NCBI GenBank assembly: GCA_902618485.1
Contig: CACNAR010000004.1
Span: 62,001 to 126,000, forward strand
DNA: 64,000 nt
Origin: an uncultured Pelagibacteraceae bacterium
Lineage (GTDB): Bacteria; Pseudomonadota; Alphaproteobacteria; Pelagibacterales; Pelagibacteraceae
Reading direction: 5' to 3'
The notes beneath the pieces were generated by a model. That model was not told where the DNA came from, searched no databases, and saw only the letters and a list, made by a program, of their open reading frames with translations. The position numbers and the translations under genes are program-made. Shown piece after piece: positions 1 to 8,054 of the stretch. Every line of letters begins with the position of its first letter. The stretch's first letter is position 1.

Positions 1-755
1 TTTACCCAAAGTTTTCTCTCTTGTTTTAATCTCCATTTTTGGAGCAAACTGAAATTTTTTGCTTTTAAATAAATTAAACAATTCAATTGGGAATATAATT
101 TTTTATATTTTGATTTCAATTGGTCGTTAACATATTTTCTCCAGATCTGTTTTTGATCCTTTGCCTTCTCCATTGAATTGATTGTTTTCTTTAATGAGCT
201 ATTTTTTTCAGATTTCGCTCCGACACACCATCCCTCAAATATAATTACATCTGGTCTGTCCTTTAAATCGTACCAGTATTTTTTATTAAATCTGTCATCT
301 ATGGCTTTATTAAATGTTGGTAATTTTAGTCTTTTAAATTTATTGCTTTTTGCTTTTTTAAAGAAATTTAAAATCATATCAATGTCATGAGTTCCTGGAA
401 CTCCTCTTGTTAAAAGCATAGAATGAACTCTTTTTGATAAATTTTTACGTTCTTTTCTTGTTTTATAAAAGTCATCTATTGAAATTCTAAAAACATTTAA
501 TTTAAAGTATTTTGTTAAGATAATTCTTATTAAAGAACTAATTGTAGTTTTACCTGTTCCTTGACCCCCTGCTAAACCCACAAAATAAGGTTTTTTCTTT
601 TCGGCTTTTTTACTTATCCAAAAACATAATGGAATTAAGAACAATTTAATCATTCTTTCTTTATTCTTAAATTTGTCAGCTTTTGTCTCTTGAGATTTGA
701 TAAACTTTAGACAGTCTTTTTTTACCTTACCAAAGCATAAGCTAAATTGTTGCAT
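1..755 (-). CDS. Glycerate-kinase-like P-loop kinase (GLYK/Tda10-type), 3' end beyond window
   Basis: An open frame starts with ATG at 755 and runs off the left edge without a stop, giving 251 visible codons. It has a Walker A loop GGQGTGKT at about residues 63-70, a SIDDFY motif about 30 residues later, a GVPGTHD stretch, a FEGWCVGA segment and a WRLKQE motif near the cut. This order matches the kinase family of plant D-glycerate 3-kinase and yeast Tda10, related to uridine kinase and phosphoribulokinase. The inferred role is phosphorylation of glycerate or a similar small hydroxy-acid. The substrate cannot be told from sequence, and the C-terminus is missing because of the window edge, not because the gene is broken. 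Confidence 0.75.
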   Translation of the reverse strand, partial: MQQFSLCFGKVKKDCLKFIKSQETKADKFKNKERMIKLFLIPLCFWISKKAEKKKPYFVGLAGGQGTGKTTISSLIRIILTKYFKLNVFRISIDDFYKTRKERKNLSKRVHSMLLTRGVPGTHDIDMILNFFKKAKSNKFKRLKLPTFNKAIDDRFNKKYWYDLKDRPDVIIFEGWCVGAKSEKNSSLKKTINSMEKAKDQKQIWRKYVNDQLKSKYKKLYSQLNCLIYLKAKNFSLLQKWRLKQERKLWV

Positions 756-760
756 GAAAA

Positions 761-1123
761 TTATTTTTTATCTAATGGGTGATTTTGACCATCGTTTACC
801 GTAACATCCTTCATTTCAAAAGTGTTTATTTCATCAATACATCCAACATTAAATCCTGTCATAGCTGGATTAATTCTTGGATTATGATGAGTATAAATTC
901 CACACTCAGAACAAAAATAATGTTTAGCAACTTTTGAATGGAACTGATAGAGTTTTAATTTACCTTCACCTTTAGTAATTTTAAAATCCTCATTTTTTAC
1001 CATCGACATGATTGCACCTTTTCTTTTACAAATAGAACAATTACATTTTATTACTTTAGCTAAATCTCCGTCTAAATTTATTTCTGCTTCAACAGCTCCA
1101 CAATGGCATACAAGTTTTTTCAC
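761..1123 (-). CDS. GFA/CENP-V family zinc protein
   Basis: This protein of about 120 residues has the cysteine pattern of the GFA (glutathione-dependent formaldehyde-activating) family: CHCG at the N-terminus, CNCSICKRKG about 20 residues on, and CSECGIY in the middle. These bind two zinc ions in the family. Many members have no proven formaldehyde role, so the function is only 'zinc-binding GFA fold'. I take the GTG at 1123 as the start because it overlaps the stop of the upstream cupin gene (TAGTG) and follows a strong GGGGAG ribosome site. An in-frame ATG at 1135 inside the cupin gene is the alternative. It is likely co-transcribed with the cupin gene. Confidence 0.75.
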   Translation of the reverse strand: MKKLVCHCGAVEAEINLDGDLAKVIKCNCSICKRKGAIMSMVKNEDFKITKGEGKLKLYQFHSKVAKHYFCSECGIYTHHNPRINPAMTGFNVGCIDEINTFEMKDVTVNDGQNHPLDKK

Positions 1124-1473
1124 TATTCTCCCCATTTTCCATGAAACTCATAAACTACCGCAGGTTTATCACCTACCACCCAGCCATCATGACCTGGTTC
1201 AATTGAATATGCATCGCCAGCTTTATAAGTTAATTCAGTTCCATCATCATGTTTTGCGCAAACTGCTCCTGAAACAATTACACCTAGATGTTTTGCTTTA
1301 CAGCTATCTGTGCCTACTGTTGGTTTGATATCTTGTGACCATTTCCAACCTGGTTGTAAAACTAATCTCATAACTCTTTGATCTCCTACTCTCACAATAT
1401 CTATTTTGGCATTTTTAAAACTTGTGTTACTTTCGTCTGGATTATCAAAAGTTTTGACTTCAATTGAGCTCAT
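1123..1473 (-). CDS. Small single-domain cupin protein
   Basis: A 116-residue protein with a single cupin core: an LQPGWKWSQ entry strand, HLGVIVSGAV as the first motif, then YKAGDAYSIEPGHDGWVVG and VVYEF. Cupins of this size are often metal-binding enzymes or sensors of small acids. The usual double-histidine first motif is reduced here, so metal binding is uncertain. An upstream purine-rich ribosome site precedes the ATG. It overlaps the GFA gene by one base, which suggests translational coupling and a two-gene operon. No substrate can be named. Confidence 0.75.
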   Translation of the reverse strand: MSSIEVKTFDNPDESNTSFKNAKIDIVRVGDQRVMRLVLQPGWKWSQDIKPTVGTDSCKAKHLGVIVSGAVCAKHDDGTELTYKAGDAYSIEPGHDGWVVGDKPAVVYEFHGKWGE

Positions 1474-1557
1474 TTTTTTTCTCCTTTTTATAATTAAATC
1501 AGAATTTAAAACTATCCTTGGTTGAAGTTATCCACAAGCATACAAAATATAGTTTTG

Positions 1558-1587
1558 ATGTTCACGTTTTGATTCACTTTTGATTCA
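1558..1587 (+). promoter_or_regulatory. Candidate operator upstream of umuDC
   Basis: Bases 1558-1576 read ATGTTCACGTTTTGATTCA, and the same 19 bases occur in reverse at 49851-49869 in front of mraZ. Here the last ten bases (TTTTGATTCA, 1567-1576) are repeated one base later at 1578-1587, an 11-base period. A TATAGT hexamer at 1548-1553 lies just upstream, so the element would overlap a transcription start. A repressor site such as LexA is the obvious guess for umuDC. The canonical alphaproteobacterial GTTC-N7-GTTC is only approached. GATTC is also a GANTC (CcrM) site. Confidence 0.5.
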
Positions 1588-1628
1588 ATTACAGACTCAA
1601 AATACAACCTCTTGCGTGCATTGTATAA

Positions 1629-2054
1629 ATGGGCTATAAATTAGAACAAAACAAGAACATGAAACTAACTATTCCCTATTATCTGCATAAAGCTGGCGCT
1701 GGTTTCCCATCACCTGCCACTGATTATATCGAAGAAGATATCGATCTAAACATGCATCTAATCAAAAACGTTCCAGCTACTTTTATTATCAGAGTACAGG
1801 GAAAATCCATGGTGGATGTTGGGATCAATGATGGAGACTTATTGGTTGTCGATAAAAGTTTAAAACCAAAAAACTTTTCAACTGTTATTGCAAATGTTCA
1901 TGATGAGCTTGTGGTTAAAACTTTAGTTCAAGAAAGAGATAAAAAATTTCTATCATCTGGGTCTAAAGATTTTTCTAATAGAATTTTAATTAATGAAGAA
2001 GAAGATGTTTTTATCTGGGGGGTTGTGACTTATGTCATCCATTCAACGTACTAA
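1629..2054 (+). CDS. umuD: UmuD, self-cleaving subunit of DNA polymerase V
   Basis: A 141-residue S24-family (LexA-like) protein. The cleavage bond is Ala24-Gly25, in GAGFPSPATDY. The catalytic serine is Ser60 in GKSM and the lysine is Lys97 in VVKTL. All three positions equal the E. coli UmuD numbering, which supports the ATG at 1629. E. coli has Cys-Gly at the cleavage site; Ala-Gly is the LexA form. After RecA-stimulated cleavage, UmuD' joins UmuC for translesion synthesis. The gene overlaps umuC by 23 bases, so the two are one operon. The upstream shared element at 1558-1587 is the candidate control site. Confidence 0.93.
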   Translation: MGYKLEQNKNMKLTIPYYLHKAGAGFPSPATDYIEEDIDLNMHLIKNVPATFIIRVQGKSMVDVGINDGDLLVVDKSLKPKNFSTVIANVHDELVVKTLVQERDKKFLSSGSKDFSNRILINEEEDVFIWGVVTYVIHSTY

Positions 2055-3312
2055 AAAAATAGGCTTAGTTGATTGTAATTCTTTCTATGTTTCTTGTGAA
2101 AGATTATTTAATCCAAAAATAAGAAGAAAACCAGTTGTCGTATTATCTAATAATGATGGTTGTATCATTTCTAGATCCAATGAAGCAAAAGCGTTGGGGA
2201 TCAAGATGGGTGAACCTTATTTTAAAGCAAAAGATATTATTGTTAAAAATAAAGTTGAAGTTTTTTCGTCAAATTATTCGTTATACGGAGATTTATCTAG
2301 AAGAGTAATGAGAACTCTTAAAAGATTTAATACTGAAATCGAAGTTTATTCAATTGATGAGGCATTTATAGATTTATCCAATTTTCCAGACTCAGAGGTT
2401 GAAAAAGTTGGAAGAGAAATTAGAGAAACAGTTTTACAGTGGACAGGTATTCCAACAAGTATCGGTATCGCTAAAACCAAAACATTGAGTAAAGTTGCAA
2501 ATCATATCGCAAAGAAAAAACAATCAGGAGTAACGAGTTTGATTGGTATAGAAAATTTAGATCCAATTTTAGAAAAAGTTGAAATTAATGATGTATGGGG
2601 TGTTGGTAGACAACTTACAAAATTTTATCAAAAGAATGGCATCTATAATGCCAAACAACTTAAAAATAAGTCTAACACTTGGATTAAAAAATGTTCTAAT
2701 GTTTTAAGCTCAAGAACTGCAATGGAACTTAGAGGAGTTCCTTGTATTGACTTAGAGACTACACAAACAAAAAGGAAAAGTTGTGTCGTTTCAAGATCAT
2801 TCGGTAAAAGAATAGAAAGTTTTCAAGAATTAAAGGAAGCAGTTGCTAATTATTGTTTGAACGCTTCTGAAAAAATTAGATCAGAATCATTAGTTGCAAA
2901 AGCGATTACTGTATTTGTTAGAACTAGTCCGTTTCAAAGAGATTATGGTTATTATTCAAATTCAAAAACTGTCGACTTTCCAATTGCAACAAACAATAGT
3001 CTTGAGACTGTTAAAACTGCAATCGCAATACTTGAGAGTATATTTAGGAACGGCTGTCGTTATCAAAAAGCAGGAGTTATGCTTACAGGGTTACGAGATG
3101 ATGATGGTAGGAAAAATTTATTCTCATCAGAAAAAGATGAAAAAATAAAAACTTTGATGCAATCAATTGATAATACTAATTATAGATATGGTAGATCAAC
3201 CTTAAGTCTTGCAAGTGCTGGAGTTCATAAAAAATGGAATATGAGAAGACAATATTCTTCTAAAATAGATACCGCTGATTTTTATTGTTTGCCAACAATC
3301 AAAGCTATTTAA
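2032..3312 (+). CDS. umuC: UmuC, Y-family translesion DNA polymerase V subunit
   Basis: A 426-residue Y-family polymerase. The palm begins with GLVDCNSFYVSCERLF, which holds the first metal ligand. SNNDGCIISRS follows, and the catalytic pair is in YSIDEAFIDL near residue 105. The helix-hairpin-helix thumb (GVGRQLTKFYQKNGI) and a little-finger region with SRSFGKRI complete the family layout. The length is close to E. coli UmuC (422). The start inside umuD gives a 23-base overlap and tight coupling. The 3' end overlaps the convergent lyase-like gene by 8 bases, leaving no room for a separate terminator. Confidence 0.93.
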   Translation: MSSIQRTKKIGLVDCNSFYVSCERLFNPKIRRKPVVVLSNNDGCIISRSNEAKALGIKMGEPYFKAKDIIVKNKVEVFSSNYSLYGDLSRRVMRTLKRFNTEIEVYSIDEAFIDLSNFPDSEVEKVGREIRETVLQWTGIPTSIGIAKTKTLSKVANHIAKKKQSGVTSLIGIENLDPILEKVEINDVWGVGRQLTKFYQKNGIYNAKQLKNKSNTWIKKCSNVLSSRTAMELRGVPCIDLETTQTKRKSCVVSRSFGKRIESFQELKEAVANYCLNASEKIRSESLVAKAITVFVRTSPFQRDYGYYSNSKTVDFPIATNNSLETVKTAIAILESIFRNGCRYQKAGVMLTGLRDDDGRKNLFSSEKDEKIKTLMQSIDNTNYRYGRSTLSLASAGVHKKWNMRRQYSSKIDTADFYCLPTIKAI

Positions 3313-4498
3313 TAAAATGGCAATTTGGTTCAACAACTGTCCATGATGAAGTACCAAATTTTCTTTTTGAAATATTTTCAAAATTCAAAACTATCTTAGC
3401 TTGGTAACTGTTAAGATTGCTACTATCTGACGACCATTGCTGAAGTCTTTTGATATTTTCATGATCTGGAAACCGAGTTGCATAAGCATAAAGCCAGCCC
3501 CAATTACTCCCTTGTCTTCCATCAAGATCTTGCATTTTATAATTTTTTGCAGGTCCAGGTGCTTTCATTTCTTTGGCGTATTTAAAGACTATTTCGTTAT
3601 TTTCAGTAAAATCGATGAAAAACTTAACAATATTATGAAAGTTTTTGCCTTTATATTCATAGTCCCAAATATTATAGCCCTGGTTTTCCGCAATAATTGC
3701 AATGACTGTTAAAGCATTCATTGCTCTTGCTTGGTAAAACATTGCTCTACCACCTCTTCTAGTTTCAATAGGTAAACTACCATCTTTTCTTTGATACCGA
3801 ATTGTGGCTTCATAATTTTTAAAAGCTTTTTTAAAAAGCTTATTATCATTTAGCAGGACACCCAACTGCATATGACTTATTGCAGATGACAGTGCATGGT
3901 TATGAGCTCTTTTAGGAACGCCTCTTGCTTGAGTACCATCTTTGTAGGTCATGTCATACATAAGATGTTTGTTTTTCTTTACTATCTTTTTAAACCAATC
4001 TTTAATTATCTTATCCTCATTAGTTGGGATATCTATCACTTGTTTTACAAAAGAATAACCAGCCATCATGGGTGAAGCCACCCATAAATTTACGGTTAGA
4101 GTATCATTCCAATGTCTACCCTCATGATCTGATGGACCGGTTCTTTTTGCTGCATCTGCTTTAGCCCATTCCAAAATAATCTTTTTTACATTTTCACACG
4201 CTTCAACACTACCCCCACCACATGGACGTTTAAAATTTTCAAATCTTTGTAACGCTCTATTAAACCTATTATCTAATCCATAACCTTTAGGAGCTTTAAC
4301 TTCTGGAATAGGTGTAACTGGATTAGTCATGGGATTGGAATACATTTTCGTCATACATCTATTTGGATTTTTTGAAACTGGAAAAATAATTTCAGGATTA
4401 TTTATTTTTGCTTTTTTCTTAATTTCTTTAAAATTCGAAAAAGACGGTGTACAAAATAACAAATAAACTAATGTTGCAGAAATTATCCTAAACATCAT
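3305..4498 (-). CDS. Secreted alginate-lyase-like (PL5-type) protein
   Basis: A 397-residue protein with a signal peptide (about residues 1-21, cut after SFS). The helical core resembles AlgL-type lyases: HNHALSS near residue 208 lines up with the NNH active-site segment, followed by a DGSLPIETRRGGRAMFYQARAMNAL helix pair and NWGWLYAYATRFP late in the protein. It would act in the periplasm on an acidic polysaccharide or related glycan. Substrate and activity are inferred only from the fold-level pattern. The start overlaps the end of the PEP carboxylase gene (GGATGATG), so it is the last gene of a minus-strand chain of glycosyltransferases and ppc. Confidence 0.65.
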   Translation of the reverse strand: MMFRIISATLVYLLFCTPSFSNFKEIKKKAKINNPEIIFPVSKNPNRCMTKMYSNPMTNPVTPIPEVKAPKGYGLDNRFNRALQRFENFKRPCGGGSVEACENVKKIILEWAKADAAKRTGPSDHEGRHWNDTLTVNLWVASPMMAGYSFVKQVIDIPTNEDKIIKDWFKKIVKKNKHLMYDMTYKDGTQARGVPKRAHNHALSSAISHMQLGVLLNDNKLFKKAFKNYEATIRYQRKDGSLPIETRRGGRAMFYQARAMNALTVIAIIAENQGYNIWDYEYKGKNFHNIVKFFIDFTENNEIVFKYAKEMKAPGPAKNYKMQDLDGRQGSNWGWLYAYATRFPDHENIKRLQQWSSDSSNLNSYQAKIVLNFENISKRKFGTSSWTVVEPNCHFIK

Positions 4499-7182
4499 CC
4501 AGTATTTTTCATTGCTGCAGCAATTCCTGCTATTGAAGTCAACAAAGTATCATTCAAATATTCTTTATCTTTTTTATTTTTAATAGTCTTAATTTTTTTT
4601 ATTGCGATAGGCTGAACTATATTCAAAACTTCAGAATAAATATTTCTCACACCTATTGATGTTCTAAATTGTTTTCTTGCAGCAATTATTTCTTTAGGCG
4701 TAATTTTTTTATTTAGTTTTTTAATAACATCAAATTGAAATCTAAGTTTTTTTCCAACTCTCTTTAAACTTTCATCTGCTAAATGCTCTTCGTAAATTTT
4801 TGATATTTCAGGATCTGCTTTAGTAATCACCATGTCTAATATATCAAGCATTGAATTAAAAAATGGCCAATTTCTCTCCATATCAAATAAAGTTTTTCTG
4901 AATTGTTTTATGTATGAATATCTTAAAGCTTCTGCACTTCCAAGCCATGCAGGCAGCATAAGTCTAATTTGTGTCCAAGCAAACACCCATGGGATTGCTC
5001 TTAAACTTTTTATAGTATCAATGTTTTTTCTTTTTGAGGGCCTTGAACCTATTGAAAGTTTACCAAGAGCTTTGTGAGGTGTAACATTTTCAAAGTATTT
5101 TATAAAATCAGAACTTTGATTAATATTTTTTCTATAAGAATTTTTTGATATCTCTGACATTTTTTCAATTAACGATCTCCAACTAGCTTTTGGAACGGGT
5201 GATGGTTTTAGGGTGGCTTCAGTTACTGCACCTATGTAACTACATAAATTATATTTTGCTAAAGGCTCATAACCATACTTTTGTTGAATTACTTCACCTT
5301 GGTCGGTAATTCTTATTTTTCCTCTAACAGAGTTTGGAGGTTGCGATCTTAAAGTTGATTGTATCGGGCCACCTCCTCGTCCAGGAGATCCACCTCTTCC
5401 GTGAAAAAAAGTTACATTAATATTATATTTTTTACTCAATTTAATTATTTCCTCTTGAGCTTTATACTGATGCCAACTTGCACAAATTTTACCTGCGTCT
5501 TTACTTGAATCTGAATAACCAATCATGACTTCCTGCTCATTTTTGATAACTTTTCTGTACCATGATTGAGAAAACAATTTTTCCATTATTTCTTTAGCAT
5601 TAATTAAATCATCTAAAGTCTCAAATAATGGGACTACTCTTAACTTGTTTTCAATATTAGCCTCTTTTTGTAAAAATATTACAGATAACAAATCTGAAGC
5701 TGAATTAGTCATTGATATTACATAAGCTCCGAGACATTCACTAGGTTCATTGGCCAAAATTTTAAAGGTTGACCAAACTTCTTTATTTTCTCTATTTGAA
5801 AATTGAAATTTATTTAATTGATTTTTTTTAGAGAGTATTTGTTTCTTTAAAAATTCAATTTTTTCGTTTTCACTAAATTTTAAATAATTTTTTTTATATT
5901 TCTTTTTAACAAATTCATTAATTACCTGACTGTGTCTTGAGGACTCTTGTCTTATATCTAATCTTGCAAGATTAATACCAAAACACTTTGCTCTTCGCAT
6001 TAAGTCTAATAATTCGCCACTAGCAAGATTTTCATTTTGATTTTGTTCTAAAGATTCTCTTACAACTCTTAAAGGCTTTAATATCTCCTCTCGAGAACTC
6101 AATAAATTATTGTGATCTAAAGGTTTTTTATAAACGAGATGTTGTTCTATCGATCTATGAGTAATCCTCATTTTATCTCTTAGAGGCCTTAAAAAAACTC
6201 TATAGGGCTCAAAAGATGTGCCTACACTTTTAAGAATTTTTTTTGAACATTTTTCCATAGAATAAGATCTTATTATTTTGGTAAGTGCTTTCTCGTACAA
6301 CTTTGCAGCTTCCCACCTTGATAGTAAAATTACTTTTCTAGTGACATCAGCTGTAACATTAGGGTTACCATCGCGGTCTCCTCCCATCCAAGATCCAAAT
6401 TCAATAGGATTAAAATTTTTTGGCAAACCTTTATTCATATTCTGTACAAAAATTGAATTTAATCTTCTATAAACTTTTGGAATTGTATCCCACAAACTAT
6501 CCTCAATTATTGCAAGTCCCCATCTTGCTTCATCGAATGGAGATGGTTTAATTCTTTTTAAATCATCCGTATTCCAAATAATAGTTAGCTCATCAAAAAG
6601 TTTTTTTTCCAAAACTACTAATTTTGATGGAAAATTTTTAAGCAAATCTCTTTGTTCAAGAATTTCAATAATATTATGATATTTTTGAATAAGAGTTCTT
6701 CTCTTTACTTCAGTCGGGTGTGCAGTTAATACAATTCCAATTTTTAGGTTTTTAGCGGTATTGTATATTTTTGTTTCTGAAATTTTTTTATTTCTAAAGA
6801 GATCCTCAAATATTTCCTCTATAAATATGTTGTTGTTTGAAGTTTTCTTATTACTATTTTCATATTCATTAAGCTTTCTAGAAGCATCAATTAAATCAGC
6901 CAAATTTATAAAATTCATAAAATGTGTGAATGCTCTTGTTAATTTAAATGAATTTTTTGGGCTCAGTTTTTTAATTGCTTTAATAACTTTTTGATTAGTT
7001 TGATTATTTTTAGAAGTTATTTTGTTAGCTTTTGATAATTTTCTAACTTTTTCAACTAATTCAAAAAACTTTTGACCTTCTTGTTCTTTGATAACTCTAC
7101 CTAAAATATTACCCAGATATTTAACATTTTCCCTGAAAAATCTAGTTGGTATACGCTCATAATATAGATCTCTTTTTTTCAT
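4495..7182 (-). CDS. ppc: Phosphoenolpyruvate carboxylase
   Basis: An 895-residue enzyme that makes oxaloacetate from PEP and bicarbonate, feeding the TCA cycle. It shows the catalytic histidine segment LTAHPTEVKRRT at about residue 155, MGGDRDGNPNVT, the glycine-rich loop HGRGGSPGRGGGP, and the diagnostic C-terminal NTG. Full family length is present. It overlaps the upstream GT2 gene by ATGA and the downstream lyase-like gene by 4 bases, so the genes are probably transcribed together even though their functions differ. In SAR11-like metabolism this is the main anaplerotic step; that last point is general knowledge, not seen here. Confidence 0.96.
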   Translation of the reverse strand: MKKRDLYYERIPTRFFRENVKYLGNILGRVIKEQEGQKFFELVEKVRKLSKANKITSKNNQTNQKVIKAIKKLSPKNSFKLTRAFTHFMNFINLADLIDASRKLNEYENSNKKTSNNNIFIEEIFEDLFRNKKISETKIYNTAKNLKIGIVLTAHPTEVKRRTLIQKYHNIIEILEQRDLLKNFPSKLVVLEKKLFDELTIIWNTDDLKRIKPSPFDEARWGLAIIEDSLWDTIPKVYRRLNSIFVQNMNKGLPKNFNPIEFGSWMGGDRDGNPNVTADVTRKVILLSRWEAAKLYEKALTKIIRSYSMEKCSKKILKSVGTSFEPYRVFLRPLRDKMRITHRSIEQHLVYKKPLDHNNLLSSREEILKPLRVVRESLEQNQNENLASGELLDLMRRAKCFGINLARLDIRQESSRHSQVINEFVKKKYKKNYLKFSENEKIEFLKKQILSKKNQLNKFQFSNRENKEVWSTFKILANEPSECLGAYVISMTNSASDLLSVIFLQKEANIENKLRVVPLFETLDDLINAKEIMEKLFSQSWYRKVIKNEQEVMIGYSDSSKDAGKICASWHQYKAQEEIIKLSKKYNINVTFFHGRGGSPGRGGGPIQSTLRSQPPNSVRGKIRITDQGEVIQQKYGYEPLAKYNLCSYIGAVTEATLKPSPVPKASWRSLIEKMSEISKNSYRKNINQSSDFIKYFENVTPHKALGKLSIGSRPSKRKNIDTIKSLRAIPWVFAWTQIRLMLPAWLGSAEALRYSYIKQFRKTLFDMERNWPFFNSMLDILDMVITKADPEISKIYEEHLADESLKRVGKKLRFQFDVIKKLNKKITPKEIIAARKQFRTSIGVRNIYSEVLNIVQPIAIKKIKTIKNKKDKEYLNDTLLTSIAGIAAAMKNTG

Positions 7183-8048
7183 TTAATATTATCTATGCTC
7201 TCTATTTGGCTTAAAGAATTTTTAAATTCATCCATATTTTCTCTCAATGCTAAATTTGATACAGCATAAACTGCTATTAATAAGAGTAGCAAAGGTAATG
7301 CTGTTATCACAGAGGCATTACTTTTAATAAGTAAAATATACAAAATTATAAATAATGCAGAACGTATCAAAAAAGTTTTTTTAAAAACACTGATGATAGA
7401 TAAAGAATGTTTTATCAGATTTAAAAAACTCATTTTAGATGGTCCAAAATATCTAGTTCCTCTGATCGATGGTACTTTTATGAAATTTTTTTCTACTTTA
7501 GATAAAGAGCCAGAAAAACTATTCCAAGTGGCTTTTTCATTAATCATATTTTCGACTGTCTTTTTTGGTAAACAAGTAAAGTTTCCAAATTTTATTGATT
7601 TGCCAGTAAAAGTTAAAGTTACCAACTTATGTAACTGATAACAAATTTTAAATAATAAGCTCTCTGATCTTTTTACTCTCTCTCCCACAACCGTAACACT
7701 ATCTGTATCTTTAATTTGATCTAAAAAATTTTTTATTTCCTCTGGTCTGTCTTCACCGTCTCCATCCATTGGTATTGCATAGTCAAATTCCTCTTTATCC
7801 AAAATATATTTCAGTCCAGTCGCTATACATCTTGCATGTCCTTGATTTTTTTTCATATTTATAATTTTTACAGATTGAATATTGTCAAAATTGATTTCTT
7901 CATTTGGTCGATCGTGATTTGAAGCATCGTTAATAACAATAATGGATATCTCAAAATTTTTATCAATTTTCAAATTATTGATTTCTTCAAAAAGTTTGAA
8001 CACTGACTGCCAATCGTTATAAATAGGGATTATAATTTTTACTTTCAT
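7179..8048 (-). CDS. Family 2 glycosyltransferase with C-terminal membrane anchor
   Basis: A 289-residue GT2 (GT-A fold) enzyme. IIIPIYNDWQSV opens the nucleotide-binding fold, VINDAS follows, and the metal motif sits in AIPMDGDGEDRPEEI near residue 95. Two hydrophobic stretches at about residues 225-270 anchor it in the inner membrane, with a cytoplasmic catalytic head. This is the layout of dolichyl/undecaprenyl-phosphate sugar synthases. Its neighbour, an ArnT-like GT-C protein 6 bases upstream, would be a natural consumer of a polyprenyl-phosphate sugar. The donor sugar cannot be told. Confidence 0.8.
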   Translation of the reverse strand: MKVKIIIPIYNDWQSVFKLFEEINNLKIDKNFEISIIVINDASNHDRPNEEINFDNIQSVKIINMKKNQGHARCIATGLKYILDKEEFDYAIPMDGDGEDRPEEIKNFLDQIKDTDSVTVVGERVKRSESLLFKICYQLHKLVTLTFTGKSIKFGNFTCLPKKTVENMINEKATWNSFSGSLSKVEKNFIKVPSIRGTRYFGPSKMSFLNLIKHSLSIISVFKKTFLIRSALFIILYILLIKSNASVITALPLLLLLIAVYAVSNLALRENMDEFKNSLSQIESIDNIK

Positions 8049-8054
8049 AGTTTT

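Noticed and set aside
178-390. 70-codon plus-strand frame at the left edge
   Set aside because: It is antisense to the glycerate-kinase-like gene, whose P-loop and family motifs are clear.
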